This document shows, in pieces, positions 37,875 through 50,244 of a stretch of 64,000 bases of DNA. Location of the stretch: assembly GCA_022496205.1 (NCBI GenBank), contig WTXD01000001.1:1-64000 (forward strand), given 5' to 3'. Every line of letters starts with the position of its first letter. Positions within the stretch are counted from its first letter, which is position 1. A model generated the notes under the pieces. It worked only from the letters and a program-made list of their open reading frames with translations. It made no database searches and had not been told where the DNA came from. This DNA comes from Gloeopeniophorella convolvens. Its lineage: Eukaryota; Basidiomycota; Agaricomycetes; Russulales. The translations under genes and the position numbers were made by a program.

Positions 37875-38717
37875 TTAGCTCGACGTCTTCAACCTCCTTT
37901 CCCTCTGCGTAGCATCATAATCGTGCTGCTTCCTCCAGAAGGTCTCCATGTCTATGACTTGCAGCTTGATTTGCTTCATATCGTGAGGAAGAATATCCGC
38001 GAAGCAGCGCTCGTCCTCATACTCATATGTGAGGTATGCCAGTTCGCTGATCGTCTTCCACCCGAGTTTGTTGAAGATGTCCTGCGAGTGACTGCTAGCC
38101 TTAGCCAATGCGTCTGTAAACCCCATCGTCTGGGCATTCTTCATCGTCAGCTGTGGAATGACACTCAATACCCGGGAGCCCTGGAATCGCCCGTCAACTG
38201 CGCAGATGGCCCACTCGATGAACCTCGGCTTCTCGCTTCGTATAGCAATGTACGCGTCGAACTCGACCCCCAGCTTGTGCAGCACGTCGAAGATGGGTTC
38301 GAGCCCTGCTGGCGCCTCACTCGGCGGAGGCGGAGGCTCGAACGGCGTCGCCAGCAATACGCCGATCACGTCCCCGCCAACCTTGACTATTGGTGAGAGA
38401 TTTGTCTGTGCGCCTTGATGTGCGATGCCCGTGAAGAATGCCGTCATTGACTCGTGGGTGAGGGCAGGATTCCGCAATGCGAGCTGCCGCGTCAGTGGTT
38501 CGCGCTCACAGAACACGCCAACGGCCAAGTCCACGGTGGCCTTGATGTCGGCGGGGTCATCTGTCAGAAGGCTAACTTCGGCGCCTGGGATTCCGAGTTG
38601 CCTCTCCGCCTTCCGGCACAGCTCCTCTACCGACAGCTTGTCCAGGTCTTCATGACATTCGAGTCCTGGACGGGGTGAGACGCGTCCCATGGCACGCGCT
38701 GGGGACCTTCTGAACAT
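37875..38717 (-). CDS. Uncharacterised protein, orphan family copy 2
   Basis: Tandem paralog of the preceding gene, same strand. The ATG at 38717 gives 280 aa (MFRRSPARAMGRVS); a second in-frame ATG lies at 38690. Blocks match copy 1: VEELCRKAERQL, CEREPLTRQLALRN, GVEFDAYIAI, QLTMKNAQTMGFTDAL, SSHSQDIF, LTYEYEDERCFADI and DMETFWRKQ. A proline-rich loop (PPPPPSEAP) sits mid-protein where copy 1 has APAPPSS. It is charged, with no transmembrane run or known catalytic motif. The copies look like a recent duplication. Function unknown. Confidence 0.75.
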   Translation of the reverse strand: MFRRSPARAMGRVSPRPGLECHEDLDKLSVEELCRKAERQLGIPGAEVSLLTDDPADIKATVDLAVGVFCEREPLTRQLALRNPALTHESMTAFFTGIAHQGAQTNLSPIVKVGGDVIGVLLATPFEPPPPPSEAPAGLEPIFDVLHKLGVEFDAYIAIRSEKPRFIEWAICAVDGRFQGSRVLSVIPQLTMKNAQTMGFTDALAKASSHSQDIFNKLGWKTISELAYLTYEYEDERCFADILPHDMKQIKLQVIDMETFWRKQHDYDATQRERRLKTSS

Positions 38718-39436
38718 GATCAGATGGGTTGTCGGCTGGATGGCAGTAGTTGGGTCACCCTTTCCTCGATGGCGCTCCGAAAGCAAGGCCTTGTGAGCGT
38801 TGAGGGGAGGAAGACCCAGATACTGTGTACGGCGTCAGACTTGCGTCCTCTACGATGGCCGATGGGTAAGACTTTAACTCACGTGTCCTCCTGACGTCAG
38901 CAAGCGGCAAACGCTGTGCCATCCTTGCAAGTACGTGCGATGCTCGCACGGTTCAGTATAGTAGAACAAACTGGGGCTGTATCCAAAAAATCTACGATGT
39001 CTGGACTTTCTAATTCATAAGAGGAGCCACTTATGACGGTGGGGGCGGCGCAGCCGCCCGCGCGAGGAGTGAGGAGAGTTCGGGCGCTTGCGCTTAGCGC
39101 TTATCCCGTTTAGTCTACTTTTACAAGAGGACGTACTACGCCGGATCAGGAAGTGGACACAAATGTTCACTTCCTGGTCGTCTTGGGTTTTTCCTCAATA
39201 AAATCTCTTGAAACTTTGCGTATGTTTTCCTTGATGTGTTTTCTATGTAACTATCAAGTTCTATATTTATTTGTTGAGATCTGAGCGTGCCAGAGCAAAG
39301 CCGAAGTCGAGAGAAAAGTGCCCGCAAGGAGTGCGCGCTTGTCACGGATTGTCACACTTGCCGGATCATAGATCCGATCTTATCATGAGCCAGAACCCAC
39401 TGATGCACATTCGCGAACGCGTCGTTCACGCGCTCC
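38718..39436. other. Gap between the orphan family and the transposon
   Basis: This is the 5' flank of orphan copy 2, followed by sequence that includes a GC-rich GGGGGCGGCGCAGCCGCCCGC stretch near 39040. No gene is supported. The last bases border the left inverted repeat of the transposon; no target-site duplication is apparent. Confidence 0.4.
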
Positions 39437-39835
39437 GCACCTGATGGTCACCACATTCATTGGTCACGGCCAGATTGATCCGGGGCTTGCCGGCCTGTCG
39501 GCGGTAAGGCGTACCTTAGTTTTCCCCTCCCCAGCAATATCTGCCTTCACCCAGCTTATCCCGGCAAGTCCCGGTACCGGTAAAATGCCCAAGTCCCACC
39601 GGTATGACTCCCGCCCCATCACGTGCCTGTCCCACGCCTCCCGTGCCTCCGGTAAGACCGGGACGGCTCCCGACGTTGAGCAAACCCTCGTGCTCGCTGT
39701 CGTCCACAGCGAGCACGCTGTTTCTGTTTTTCCCACGTATGTTCCGCATAAAACATACAACATATATATACCGTTCGAATCGTATTCTTAATGCGGATAC
39801 AGCCGTAGTGCTCACGTGACGCGGTTGTAAGAGTT
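39437..39835 (+). repeat. Left terminal inverted repeat of KDZ element
   Basis: Reverse-complement match to 51385-51772 with only scattered differences. Shared landmarks are CAGATTGATCCGGGGCTT, a hairpin GTGCTCGCTGT/ACAGCGAGCAC at about 39690-39716, and CATATATATACCGTTCGA. Confidence 0.85.
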
Positions 39836-39839
39836 ATAG

Positions 39840-40210
39840 TCGTCAAAGGGATGGGGAGCCAATGAGGGGGCTCGGGCACCTCGGGCTTGGCCCGGCAGTG
39901 ACCGATGATTGATGACCGGTGACCGGTGACCGGTGGTACCGGTCCCGGGCACCACGTGCCTCTCCCGCGCCTTCCGTGCCTTCACGTTGTCCCGTGTGTC
40001 GTGCTCGCTGTCTCCCATGGCGAGCAGACTCTTTCCTCATTTCCCACACTATCTCTGCATAAAACATATAACATATATATACCATTCGAATTGTATTCTT
40101 AATGCGGATACAACTGTGATGCTCACGTGACATAATTGTAACATATATATACCATTCGAATTGTATTCTCAATGCGGATATAACTGTGACGCTCACGTGA
40201 CATGATTGTG
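39840..40210 (+). repeat. Left subterminal repeats, with a 70-bp tandem duplication
   Basis: A second copy of the inner part of the inverted repeat (40003 hairpin remnant, then ACATATATATACC). It is followed by a direct duplication with a period of exactly 70 bp: 40071-40140 and 40141-40210 are nearly identical and both end in GCTCACGTGACAT. Confidence 0.8.
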
Positions 40211-40469
40211 AGTCTGTAAGTGGTGAGCCAGCCGCACGGCTATGGGAATCTCCGTGTGTATGGTAAAGCCGAGCTCCGGAACAGAAGTCGTCAACACGTC
40301 ACGTGTCACGTGATGTCGCATGGTATCGTGCACTTCAATGGCTAAGTCGGATTCTTCTTGTATACACCCCCTTCTGCGTGGCATTTGTCCACTCCATCAT
40401 AATGATATTACTGATAAATAGATACATGCACCAGTGTACAAAAATAAGACCGCGCAAAGTGTATGCATG

Positions 40470-43400
40470 CTACATCACTGCAATCCTTGCCAACGTGTCA
40501 GTAATGCGCAGGACTTCGTCTCCCTGCTCTTCGTCGTAGAGCTCGTCTTCATCGTCCGAGCCATCATTGGTACTATCCGCAGGTGGGAGAGAGGCCGCAC
40601 CAGAACTTCCACCCAGCCCACCTTTGAGGTGAAGCTGCGCGTCATCCCAAGGGTCGGCAGGAGGGCTGGAGGCACCTGGGGGGCTGTTGGCACCAACGCC
40701 ACCTCCTGTTGCTACTGTTCGTGGGTCGAATACTTCACCGCGGATCGCGTACAACTGGGCGAGTCGTTTACGAAGCGAATCGTTCACTCGCTGGCGGGTG
40801 GCCTGGATGACCTTGAGATGAGAAGTGAAGGCGGGGGACAGTGCCTCGTAGTTCTCAACTGCGGCCACCATAGCCTCGTCGTCCGCGTCAACCCATGCAT
40901 GGAGGCGGTGTGCTTCGATGCCGCACCTCACAAGCTCTTCCTTCGCGCGTTCGAGTTTGAAGTACCTGTTTGCTGCCTCGCGGTTTGACCGCAAGGCCCA
41001 CGGCTTGCGCAACATGTCGTCGTCTGTGTGCTTGAGGATCTCGAACTCCGAGAGGCTGCAGTATTCGAGAACCTCGGAGTAGTGCAGCAAGGGGCGGGGG
41101 GGTCGCTGCTGGGGTGCAAGGGTGTTGTACCGGTCGATGGCATTGCGCAGCGCTGTGCAGCGCCTGGACAGTGCCTGTGCGATGTGCTTGCGGAGCTTAT
41201 AGCCTGTTTGTGTTTCTGTGAGTTAACAGGGGGCGCTGCAAGAAGACAGCTACGCACCTGACCCTGCCAAGTTAGCCCTGTCGAGTTCCATCAAGCGGCT
41301 CACCACAAGCCCCTGCAACTCCTCGACGGTTCGAACAAACTGACGGTTGTTGATATACTCGAGGGTCTTGGTGTATTTTGCGTCGCCGTACTTCCATGGC
41401 TCGGGAACGCCTAGCAAACGCTCAGCATCCTCAACCGCCTTGCTTGCACGGTCCAGGCGCCCCATTAGCAAACGTCGCTCGCGGTCGAGCGCCTCCCGTT
41501 TGCTTTCCTGAACGCTGTCTGCACTAAGGCTCCCATATTGCTCTGCAGTCACCGTCACGAATGGGTCCAAGGCTGCGATGTCCTCTCGTAACCGTTCGTA
41601 CTGCGTGCTGTTCTAGCGGTTAGCGCGGCAGGTGGTTCAATTTCGAAAGGGGCGCACTTTAAGGCGCGCTCTTTCTCCAGGGCCTCCACATACGCTACCT
41701 CCAAGCTTACTTGCATGGGTTCCTTGCGTTTTGCAGACGCGAGGAACGCGGCTTCTTCTTTTTGCCACTCGATGAAGTCGCTCGGGCTGTACTTAGTGCT
41801 CTGGTAGTAAGTGGTGAGCTCGCGGGTGAGGGTGCGTTGGAGGTCGTAGGCTTGCTTGTAGTTCTGTAGGATGAACCAGCCTGTGCATCCAGATCAGCCG
41901 GCTTCGAGTTTCAGAGGGTGGGATACACACCAAGGGACGCGTACCGGTCGTCGTTGAGCTGGTCGACATGGAGATCGATGGCTTGATGCCACCTGTAGTT
42001 TGATGCATGCCGGATGTTGCGGGCAGTGCCGTTGAGACTGGAAAAGAACCTCTCGCAAGTGGAGAGGTCCTCAAGGCCGAAGCCTGGGCGGTAAAGCGGG
42101 TGGTACTTGAGTTGGCAAGCTCGTTTGTGCGCCCAGCAGTGAAACGCGTCAACAACGTGCTGTAGACGCAGCTCACTGGCCTTGTTACCAAGCGAGCTGT
42201 TGCGTACCGTGGTCTCGAGGACGCAGTTGATGTCGTACCCCAGGGCTTGGTCTTCTCCAAACTCCTCTAGAATTGTAGAAACGGCGGCTAGCGCGTGCTT
42301 CGCCCTAGATCACCCTTCAATGCATCAGAACCGTGCCGCGGTGCAAACGGGGGCTCACCGTTCGCCACACTGCACGAACTCGATCAAGAATTCGACGATC
42401 CCGTGTCTGCAGAGGCAGGCGAAAACGCCGGTCTGCTCGAACGCCTCTTTCGATGCAGGCGGCAACTCTTTAGTGTTGGCAGCTTTCCAGTTGCTGCCAC
42501 AACGGTCGTCCTCTTGGTCTTCTGGGAGCGCGAACCCGTCTTCGGCCTCCACTGCGCGGACGCGGGCCTGAGAGGCTTGCGAAGATTGTCTTGCTGCGGC
42601 ATGTGATCTGACCTCGCCATGGAAGCGGTTGACAAAATCACGGCTCAAGAACAAGCGGCTCTCGAACGCTCGTTCGTCGCAAGTGCCAGCAGCCTTGTCT
42701 CGTTTTTGTGAGTCGCAGCCATCTACGGCGTGCATGCGGTCGGGAACGAGCCTGGTCTCACCTGCGAGCTTTTTTCTCGCATAAGCGCGGGCTCGTCTGT
42801 TCTATAGAAGGCGTACCTTGTATCCACACGCAGGGCACCCATACTTCATCCTCCAATTCGAAGCATCTCGCTTCAGGGCAACATCAACTCTTCGTTGGAC
42901 GCGGCGGCGAACGTCACAGTAAACGTCGAAGGCGTTCGAGAAGAGCGCCTCCAGGGTGTGGACGTATGGAAACTAAAAACAGGTCAGGCAGGCGCGTGGA
43001 AGCCAAAGAGTGAGTACGTACGCTTTGAACAGCGCACGCGGATTTGACAAAGCCTTGTACGCCAACGCTAGGCTGACGCCGCCGGAGGTGGTAGTAGAAG
43101 GCAAGGAGGTCGACAGAGAAAGCGAGGGAGGGGTAACTGGCGTCCCAGGAACCAGGCCCGCATGCATCAATGCAACGTTGACGTTCTCGTCGCGACGCTG
43201 CCGGATCACCTGCGACTGAGGAGCAATGGCTGAAGGGATTGAGGGCGAGCCAAACGAAGGAAAAAGGTTAGAACGCACCTGTAAGGCCCAGAACTCGTAA
43301 TTCACGGATCACGTCTCCTTCAAGCTCCTGGCGGGTCGTAGCGTGAGAGTGAGACCATTCAAGGAATGGCTCAACGAGAGTTGGAACGACGGCCTTCCAC

Positions 43401-43971
43401 TCGCGCGTGGCAGCTCGACGCCGGTGCAAGCGCGTTCTGTTATCTGTGAACATTCTGCGCCGTCCACCGAACGCTCTGCGGTAGAGATGAGGGAGCAGCA
43501 GGCGCGCAGATGAAGACAGTCGAGCTCACGAGATAATTGCCCGCAAGCGCGCGTCCCGCAAAGCCTTCTCCTTCAAGGTCTCGTCGACAGAGCTGCAGGT
43601 CAGCTCCTCTTCAACGTCCTCCCACTCGTCGAGTGGGTCTGCGGGGTCAAGAAATTGGTCCGGCTCAGGCACAAGCGCCCAGTCGACGTCCTCGAGCTCG
43701 ACGTTCGCAGCCATACCAATTTCGACAAGTTTTTGACGAAACGCGGCAGTGACACCTAAGAGGACATAAGTCGGCGATGCAGATGCAGTCCCGAAGTGAA
43801 TGACGTACGTTCTTTCTCCCTCTTTGCCCTTTCTTCTGCCTCAAGGTGCTGCTTGTGTGCTTCGCTTGCCTTGATGCGTTTTGCCACGGGAGCTGAATTC
43901 CAAGCGCCGCCATTTCGTTTGTTCGAGTAAGCCTTACCTGAGGAAGAAGTAATTCTCTTTCCTCGGTTCAT
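40470..43971 (-). CDS. KDZ family transposase
   Basis: A multi-exon gene starting at the ATG at 43971 (MNRGKRITSSSGKAYSNK) and ending at the TAG at 40470-40472, about 1000 aa. KDZ motifs appear in order. An N-terminal block (TREWKAVVPTLVEPFLEW) is followed by NAFDVYCDVRRRVQRRVD and a CPACGYK zinc-knuckle-like motif. The first acidic motif is AVDGCDSQKR. Then come GVFACLCRHGI, the second acidic motif LGYDINCVLETT, and HCWAHKRACQ...GLEDLSTCERFFSSLN (third acid). The C-terminal helical part includes GYKLRKHIAQALSRR and RPLLHYSEVLEY. It catalyses cut-and-paste DNA transposition through a DDE RNase-H fold. Exons near 42.97-43.25 kb are hard to join exactly, so a small lesion there cannot be excluded. 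Confidence 0.85.
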
Positions 43972-44230
43972 GTTGGACTAGGGCAGGGGCTGAGAAACGC
44001 GCCGTGAGGCTGGGGCTTGAAGCTTGAAGCTTGAAGCGCCAAGGATTGTGAGTTCGTTCGCAGTACTGCGGCCGGGCGAAGATCACAGTAAACAATCTCG
44101 ATCATGTGAGACATGTTCAGCACGTGATGGACCTCGCGAACTCACCATCCGACGCGCCGGCGCCCGGGCCAGGCTGTTGCAATATTATCGAGGGACATCA
44201 AGGAGGCATCGCCGCACGCTCAGCACCACC

Positions 44231-45237
44231 ATGCCCACGCAAGTCAACGTCACCGAACCCACATACCTCGTCCCCGACGACTTGGTGTCTCGGGTTTTCG
44301 TTGTCTTGCGGGGCTTTGAGCCCGGCGTTTTCACAAGGCATGTCTCTCACTTCAAGCCTGAAGCGAGCGCCGTCTGATGGTCTTTATCGCAGGCTCGACG
44401 CAATTTTGTCAACTGTGAACCTGCAAGACACAGTTGTGTACCGGTGCTCCTCGTCCGCGGAGGCAATAAGCTTGTTTCGCCGCGCCCTGATTGATGGGCA
44501 TGTTACCCCCTGCGGGGCGGACTCTGGAGCAGCGGTGAACATTCCTTCCCACTGTCAATCAGCCTCTGCCAACCCTGACCACCTCCAAAGCGCGACGCAC
44601 TCAGGGAGAAGGCCAGGTCACTATGGCTTGGCAGGCTCTCTGCCGATCCAATCCTCGCGTCGCTCGCATCGCTCAGCCTTCGTGGGCTAGACGAAGGGCA
44701 ACCGCGCCACTCGAAGTTGCAGCACACGCCAATCGATCGAGAGGTTGTCTCGAGCACGCCCGGTGTGGCTGATGCTCCCCAGCCTCAAATTTCGATGCGC
44801 GCACTGCCGTACAACCGCCCGGCAGTTGTCCACGCCGAAGACCCGTCGCCGCCCTCTACGCCTGCACCAATGCCGCCAGCGCCCCCTGCTAAACTGCCAT
44901 ACAAACGGCGTCCCAGGTTTCAAAAGCCAGGCGCATGGTCTACACCTACCCCATGGACTCCGCCTCCCGGTGCGCCTCGAAGTTGGCGTCCGCGCATCCC
45001 GTGGCCCAAGAAAGGCCGCTGGTACGTCGAGCCTGTGCAGGGAAACACCGATGGGATATATCACATGCGGTACGCCTCGCGCCTGAGCAACTCGTTTCTG
45101 TCTTACACGTACGCAGGGTGACCACCGGCCCTGCACCGCTCGGGAGGAATTCAAGGTCGTACTGCGAGACCTACGAGGGCGTGTTGAGCCTGTGGCACGA
45201 CCGCTACGAAAAGAGTCTCGCTGTCCAGAACGAATGA
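44231..45237 (+). CDS. Transposon cargo protein with RNase H1 N-terminal-like segments
   Basis: The gene starts MPTQVNVTEPTYLVPDD. The first segment (SRVFVVLRGFEPGVFT, then after an intron LDAILSTVNLQDTVVY and AEAISLFRRALIDG) follows the pattern of the ribonuclease H1 N-terminal (viroplasmin-like, nucleic-acid-binding)domain, YVVxxGxxPGIYxxW...F/YxxxxEAxxxF. A second diverged copy is split by an intron near 45068-45119 (GRWYVEPVQGNTDGIY, then NSRSYCETYEGVLSLWHDR). A proline-rich linker (PSPPSTPAPMPPAPPAK) lies between. The first intron best fits a GC donor (AAG|GCATGT). It lies inside the KDZ element, divergent from the transposase. The middle joins are uncertain. Function beyond likely nucleic-acid binding is unknown. 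Confidence 0.5.
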
Positions 45238-48200
45238 TCGCTATTATTTACACTTTGTACCTGCTTCAATAAGAGCGTGGGCGGCCCCACGATTGGCGAT
45301 GTACGAAAAAATTCCTTGAGCCACGCTGTGAAGCGTGGTTGAGTGGAGTCACGACTCTGGGGCACTCGCGTTTACCCAAACATCAAGGCGCGTTTCGCGA
45401 GCGGGCGACGCTGCTTCTTTCTACGTTATTCGAGGTGTAGTAGTCAAGACGATCCACTCATAGTACAGAGGGCTACAGTGCTGGGAAATCGAGACTGCGC
45501 GCTGTTTCTTCGCACTAAGGATTTACGAGCACGTCCCAGACCGGGATAACACTGCGGCGACAACTCAACACCAAACCATTCAAGGCATGCGCATGACTAT
45601 GTGATTTCGTGTGCTTATCCTGGGTGTCCTATTGGTCCGGGGATTTCTCAAACATGATCGAAGTCAGTATTTCCGCTCGCAGCCCTGATCGACTCGTGAT
45701 CGGTGGTGTGCGACAGTAATCGAAGCATGCATATGAGTACATTCGCTTGCAGCAGAAACTCTCAGTGAAGCCTGGACGTCGAATTGTCCTGGATGCTGAT
45801 CGCTTGATGTCATGTAGCTTTGGTATTTGCTCCAGTCACGGTCGAGTATCAGAACAGATTCTGACAGTAGCCACTGATATATTATGCAAAAGAAATGGCG
45901 AGAAAGTTGAATTGTCTAGATCGGTGAGCCCAGCCATTTCCGAGTCCAGGCAGCGCGAGACGAGTCCGGAGAGTGCTCAGTGGAGCGGGAGCGAGAGTGC
46001 GAACACAAGAGGCGAGAGGGAGGGAATTGAGGCACGCGCATGACATTTCGAGAATAACGGATGATGCCACAAGCCGCGCAGACTATAAGGGTTCTGTAAA
46101 TTGGTACATTAAGAGTCAAATGGCCGTAGAAGTTCTTTTTGCAAAGTGAGGAGTCGGTACAATGATTCGGTAAGCATAGGAGACGAAATTATTACACGCG
46201 TGTAACATAGAATTTCGGTTAACCTTGAAGGAGTCTTCACGCTAATTCTTAAGGCGTTATGAGGGCCGGAAGTGGTGTCGCGGAATGGAATGGCAGTGGG
46301 ACGGTGTCGGACAAGCAGGGGATAAAGCGGGGCGCGCCGGCGGAGCGCGACATGATACAACAACAAAGGTCAGATCCTGGGGGAGGCAAGATTGAAGCCA
46401 CAAGATATGACGTGAGGTGTGTTTGCACAAAGTGATTGTGACCACAGAGAGACCCCAGAATGGTGTGCAGCTCAAGGTCTGAGCTCTCGAGACCTCTCGG
46501 CTGTAAAGTCTGCACAAGTGCCAGGTTATGCTACATTTCTCAGGCCATCAGCATTGACACAAAACCTGCTAGTAGATCGGAGGCGACCGTTAGATATTCA
46601 ATTGAAGCGGCTTGGAACAAGAAAGACGTGGCGATGAACACATATGCGTTATGTTCGAGGGGTGTGCTTACCTCCGAATTGCCTCCGAGCATCGACGCGC
46701 CCGACGCGCGATGAATCACATGACTCGACGGTTGATCACAGCCGAGCCTCGACGACGCCGGGCCTACTTACCTGCTACTTGGATGCTTGCTCGATGTATG
46801 ACGACATGACCGGTAAGCAAACCTTCGCTCAAACCTTCGCTCAAACCACACCCACACCTCCTCTCGCAAATCATCGCTGGACACGATTTTTGTGCTAACG
46901 CTGGCGGCGCTGCGGCGCCCCGCCAAGGTTACTGCGCGACGCAGCGTTATGCAAAAGACATTGAACGCCCACCACCCCTCCCTTTCTTTCACTCTCTTTG
47001 TCGCCTGTCATACATCTGATTGATATAGTGTATGCTGCCCCAGGTATTGACGCCGATAGCGGCGTGCAGCCGCTGAACACCGACGTTTGCTGTTCAGACC
47101 CCCTCGGCCCTGGAATCCACCACTCGGATTTGCTCCACCAACTCGAGCTTGAAAGCAGCGCCCCGCGACATGAAAACGATAGCTTCCGGGGCTTCCGTTT
47201 TCTCCAGCGTCGATGGCGCGGGATGGTAGGGCTTGGCGCCTTGCGGCGGCGACGAGGGTGGGGAAAGCCCTCGTAACCACGCGTAGGGCTGTAGCCGCAA
47301 CCGAGGGGCAGGGGCCGAGAGCACTGGGCGCCAGAGAAGGCGCGACGCGACGCGAAGAGGCAAGATCAACGATTCTGTGCCATACGAGAAGGCCCATCGC
47401 AGTGTGATTGGAGGATCGCAGCGTCTGGTACGGCGCGGCGCACGGGGCGAAGTCGGCGCGTTAGCTCGTTGCGGAGGAAGACGCCGTGAGCACCGATACC
47501 GACAGAGCTCGACGCAGCCGGCTTCTCTGAGGCGACGTGAGACAGAAGGTGCACCGTTCCTCCTCACCCCGCAAGGCGCTCTAACTACGCCACCACAGAA
47601 TTACGCTCGTGAGTCGTCGTCCTCGACTAAGACGAGCGCGTCATCACGATATCCTTGGGCATTCAAGCTGGGTCGGCGCTTGCAACAGGCTTGCGGGATA
47701 TTTCGAGGCGCTGCGTGATACGGGGCCGTGGTCCCTTTGCCACGGGAGCTTCGCCGCCCTCCCGTCCGAGTCGGCGTCTCTACGGCAGTGGGCAGAAGGC
47801 GCGCAGCCACCACCTCCTCTCCGCACCTGCGCTGACGTTGCCCAGGCTCCCATGGACTCACGCCTCGAAGGGGAGAAGCTCCTCGCTGACAAGGGTATGC
47901 GCCGCCTCACTGGCTCCGGGTCAGGTGCGCTGTCACCGCTGCTACACCCTCCACTGCTAACCCGCCCTCCAGAGGGCCTCGCCACTACTTCCCTCTCTCT
48001 CACAAACACGCGCACTGCCGCCTTACGGCTGCAGGGCGGCGGTGGGCTCTCTAACCGCGAGAGGATGGAGCTGGAAGTACGCATCCCCGCCCCTAATAGT
48101 TAGCATTTGCATGATCGGGCTTAGTGTACAACATGGATTTGATTTCAACGCGATCACGTGGGGATCAACATCTAATGCTCAAGCGGCTGTGGCCACCAAT

Positions 48201-48298
48201 GGGTTAATCTGAGACAAGGGTAAGAAAATTGAAAGTCAGTAATCCTCAAACTTTTCAACCATCTGTGAATCCCCTCTTCAGCCCAGTCCTCTAGAGCC
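45238..48298. other. Interior of KDZ element, no clear gene
   Basis: About 3 kb. Open frames at 46998-47276, 47377-47718 and 47609-48103 (+) and 47094-47567 and 47644-48084 (-) are rich in R, S, P and A. They may be exons of another cargo gene, but I cannot join them or assign a family. Confidence 0.35.
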
Positions 48299-49908
48299 AT
48301 GGCAACAAGTCAAGCGTCACAGACTCCCTCCACTGCTGCTGGCAGGACCAAACAAGCCCGCGAAGAATGCCTTGCCGACGTGCAAGACGCTGTTGACATC
48401 TTCACGGGCTCCCTCGGGGAGGCTGCGAAGAAACACGGTCGGTGCGCTACATCGTTCTTCTCGTATTCGCGCGCTCAGGTTTGGGGCAGTTCTGACGAGT
48501 TCATTCGAACGGCGGCCGGCCTCGGGGCCTTCAAGAACGTCAACAAAGGCCACGCCACGGCGTGGGGGGCCTTTTGCAGTAAGGAGCTTGAAAAAATAAA
48601 TGAAGGTAAGCTTGCGTCCGGGTACTTCGTGCTGCACGCCCTAGCGGGTGCACTGGCTGCGCGCGGGTGGGATAGTCGCCTTTCGGCGCTCTGCTACGCC
48701 GTTGAGTAGCGTTTGCCCATACCTACTGCGTCTTGACGCGCAGTCGGCGGTGTGCCTTTTCCGCCTGCCGCCCCCGTAGTGGTAGCCCGGTGGGCTTTTT
48801 TCTATGCACCTGACATGTGATCTCACCACTAACGTTGTCAGGGAAAATGTGCGGATTCAAAACAACCCTCCCTGAGCTGCTCAAGGCGCAAAGCGATGGG
48901 CTCAAAGGGCGTTTCGACCAGCTTACTGGCGAGGAGAAGGCTGCCCTACTGGCCAGTCATGAAGCGGCCAAGGCGGAGACGGCGAAGTCTGAGCAGCGCA
49001 TAGCTTCGCTCTCGAACCGCGCCATCAGCAAGGCCGTCGACGCGCGAATCAAACGCGTACTGGCCATAGTACGTTTGCTGGCTCTTTTGCTAGGGGCAGC
49101 TGATTGAGCATGACCACACCGCAGTGCGGCAGCCTCCAGAGGGACTTCAAAACGGAGGTGGTCTTGCTGTGGGGCCGCGGAAGCATTGGCCACTCGTACG
49201 AGTTCGGATCATACCTCACACCCGCCGCCGAGAAGTGGTTTGAACACGCCGACCACTCGACCAAGGTGCCAGCGCAAGCTGCAATGGAGCTCGAGGCATT
49301 CGCCGTCACAGGCTGCGCTGCGAGGGTCGAGAAGGCACAGAAAGGTGTGCTGCGCTGCGCCTGGAAACCGCGTCAACCTTGACTTACGCCACGCCACGCC
49401 TACAGGAAACCGGGCAAGGACAAACCAGCGCACCACCGTCGCGGCATGCCGCGAGAGCATTCAGAAGGGCCTTGGTAAGCTCGCACCCCTCCTGCTCTTT
49501 GTACCTGTATCAAACATCTTGCGCGCAGAGGCCGTGCTCAAGAGGGTCAAACATGTTCGAACTGACATCAAGATGAATTACGATAACTACGAGCAGCGCA
49601 TCGTGGAGAAGCTAGGCGTCTGCCTTGTGGGCTGGCCGATCCCCTCCCCCGTACGCAACCCCGGAACCCTCACGCGCGACGAAACCCTCGTCCTCCATAA
49701 TGCCCTGGTTGCTGGAGCCTGCAGATGGGAGGCACTTTCAGGCGAGGAGGTTGAGGCCCGCAAAGCAGAGAACCGCCGCCGCCAGGCAAATGGTGAGAAG
49801 ATCTACAAGCCACGCAAGCCCCGTGCGAAGAAAGCGAAGGGCATCGCTTCGGCTGGTGCTGGTGAAGGAGACAGCGAAGGCACTGGCGAAGATGGCGAGG
49901 CTGCCTAG
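48299..49908 (+). CDS. Transposon cargo protein, HMG-like N-terminal part, uncharacterised fungal family
   Basis: About five exons: 48299-48605, 48842-49068, then exons ending near 49350, 49485 and 49908. The N-terminal part (KGHATAWGAFCSKELEKINE, then LPELLKAQSDGLKGRFDQLTGEEKAAL) resembles an HMG-box: an aromatic/asparagine-rich first helix, then a segment with a late acidic helix. A middle block (TEVVLLWGRGSIGHSYEFGS) is followed by MNYDNYEQRIVEKLGVCLVGWPIPS and NPGTLTRDETLVLHNAL. These blocks recur in Agaricomycete proteins of unknown role. A basic tail (KIYKPRKPRAKKAKG) and an acidic end suggest nuclear DNA or chromatin binding, which is inference. It lies inside the KDZ element. Confidence 0.6.
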
Positions 49909-50244
49909 TTGACGCACGTCGAACGCGTCGGCACGGCGCCATGTGCTAGTGCACCGCCTCTGCGGCCTGAGTTGTAGCACGCCCCAATGCGCACACTTCG
50001 GACCACACCGCTCCGTAGCTCTTCGTTTACACATGTACTCACATAATACTACAAATGTTTGCTGTCACTGGGTACCCCAGGGTAGTGGAGGGACCGCGAT
50101 GTAGGTGCGGATGCAGAGGCTCGACTTAGAGAAATAAAAAAACACAACACTTGCACGTGATACGGGAAGAGTCAAGACACGTCAAGGTCACCCGGTCAAT
50201 TGCCCGAGATGCCCGAGTGCGTATTTCGGCCGCTACCCCTTTTC

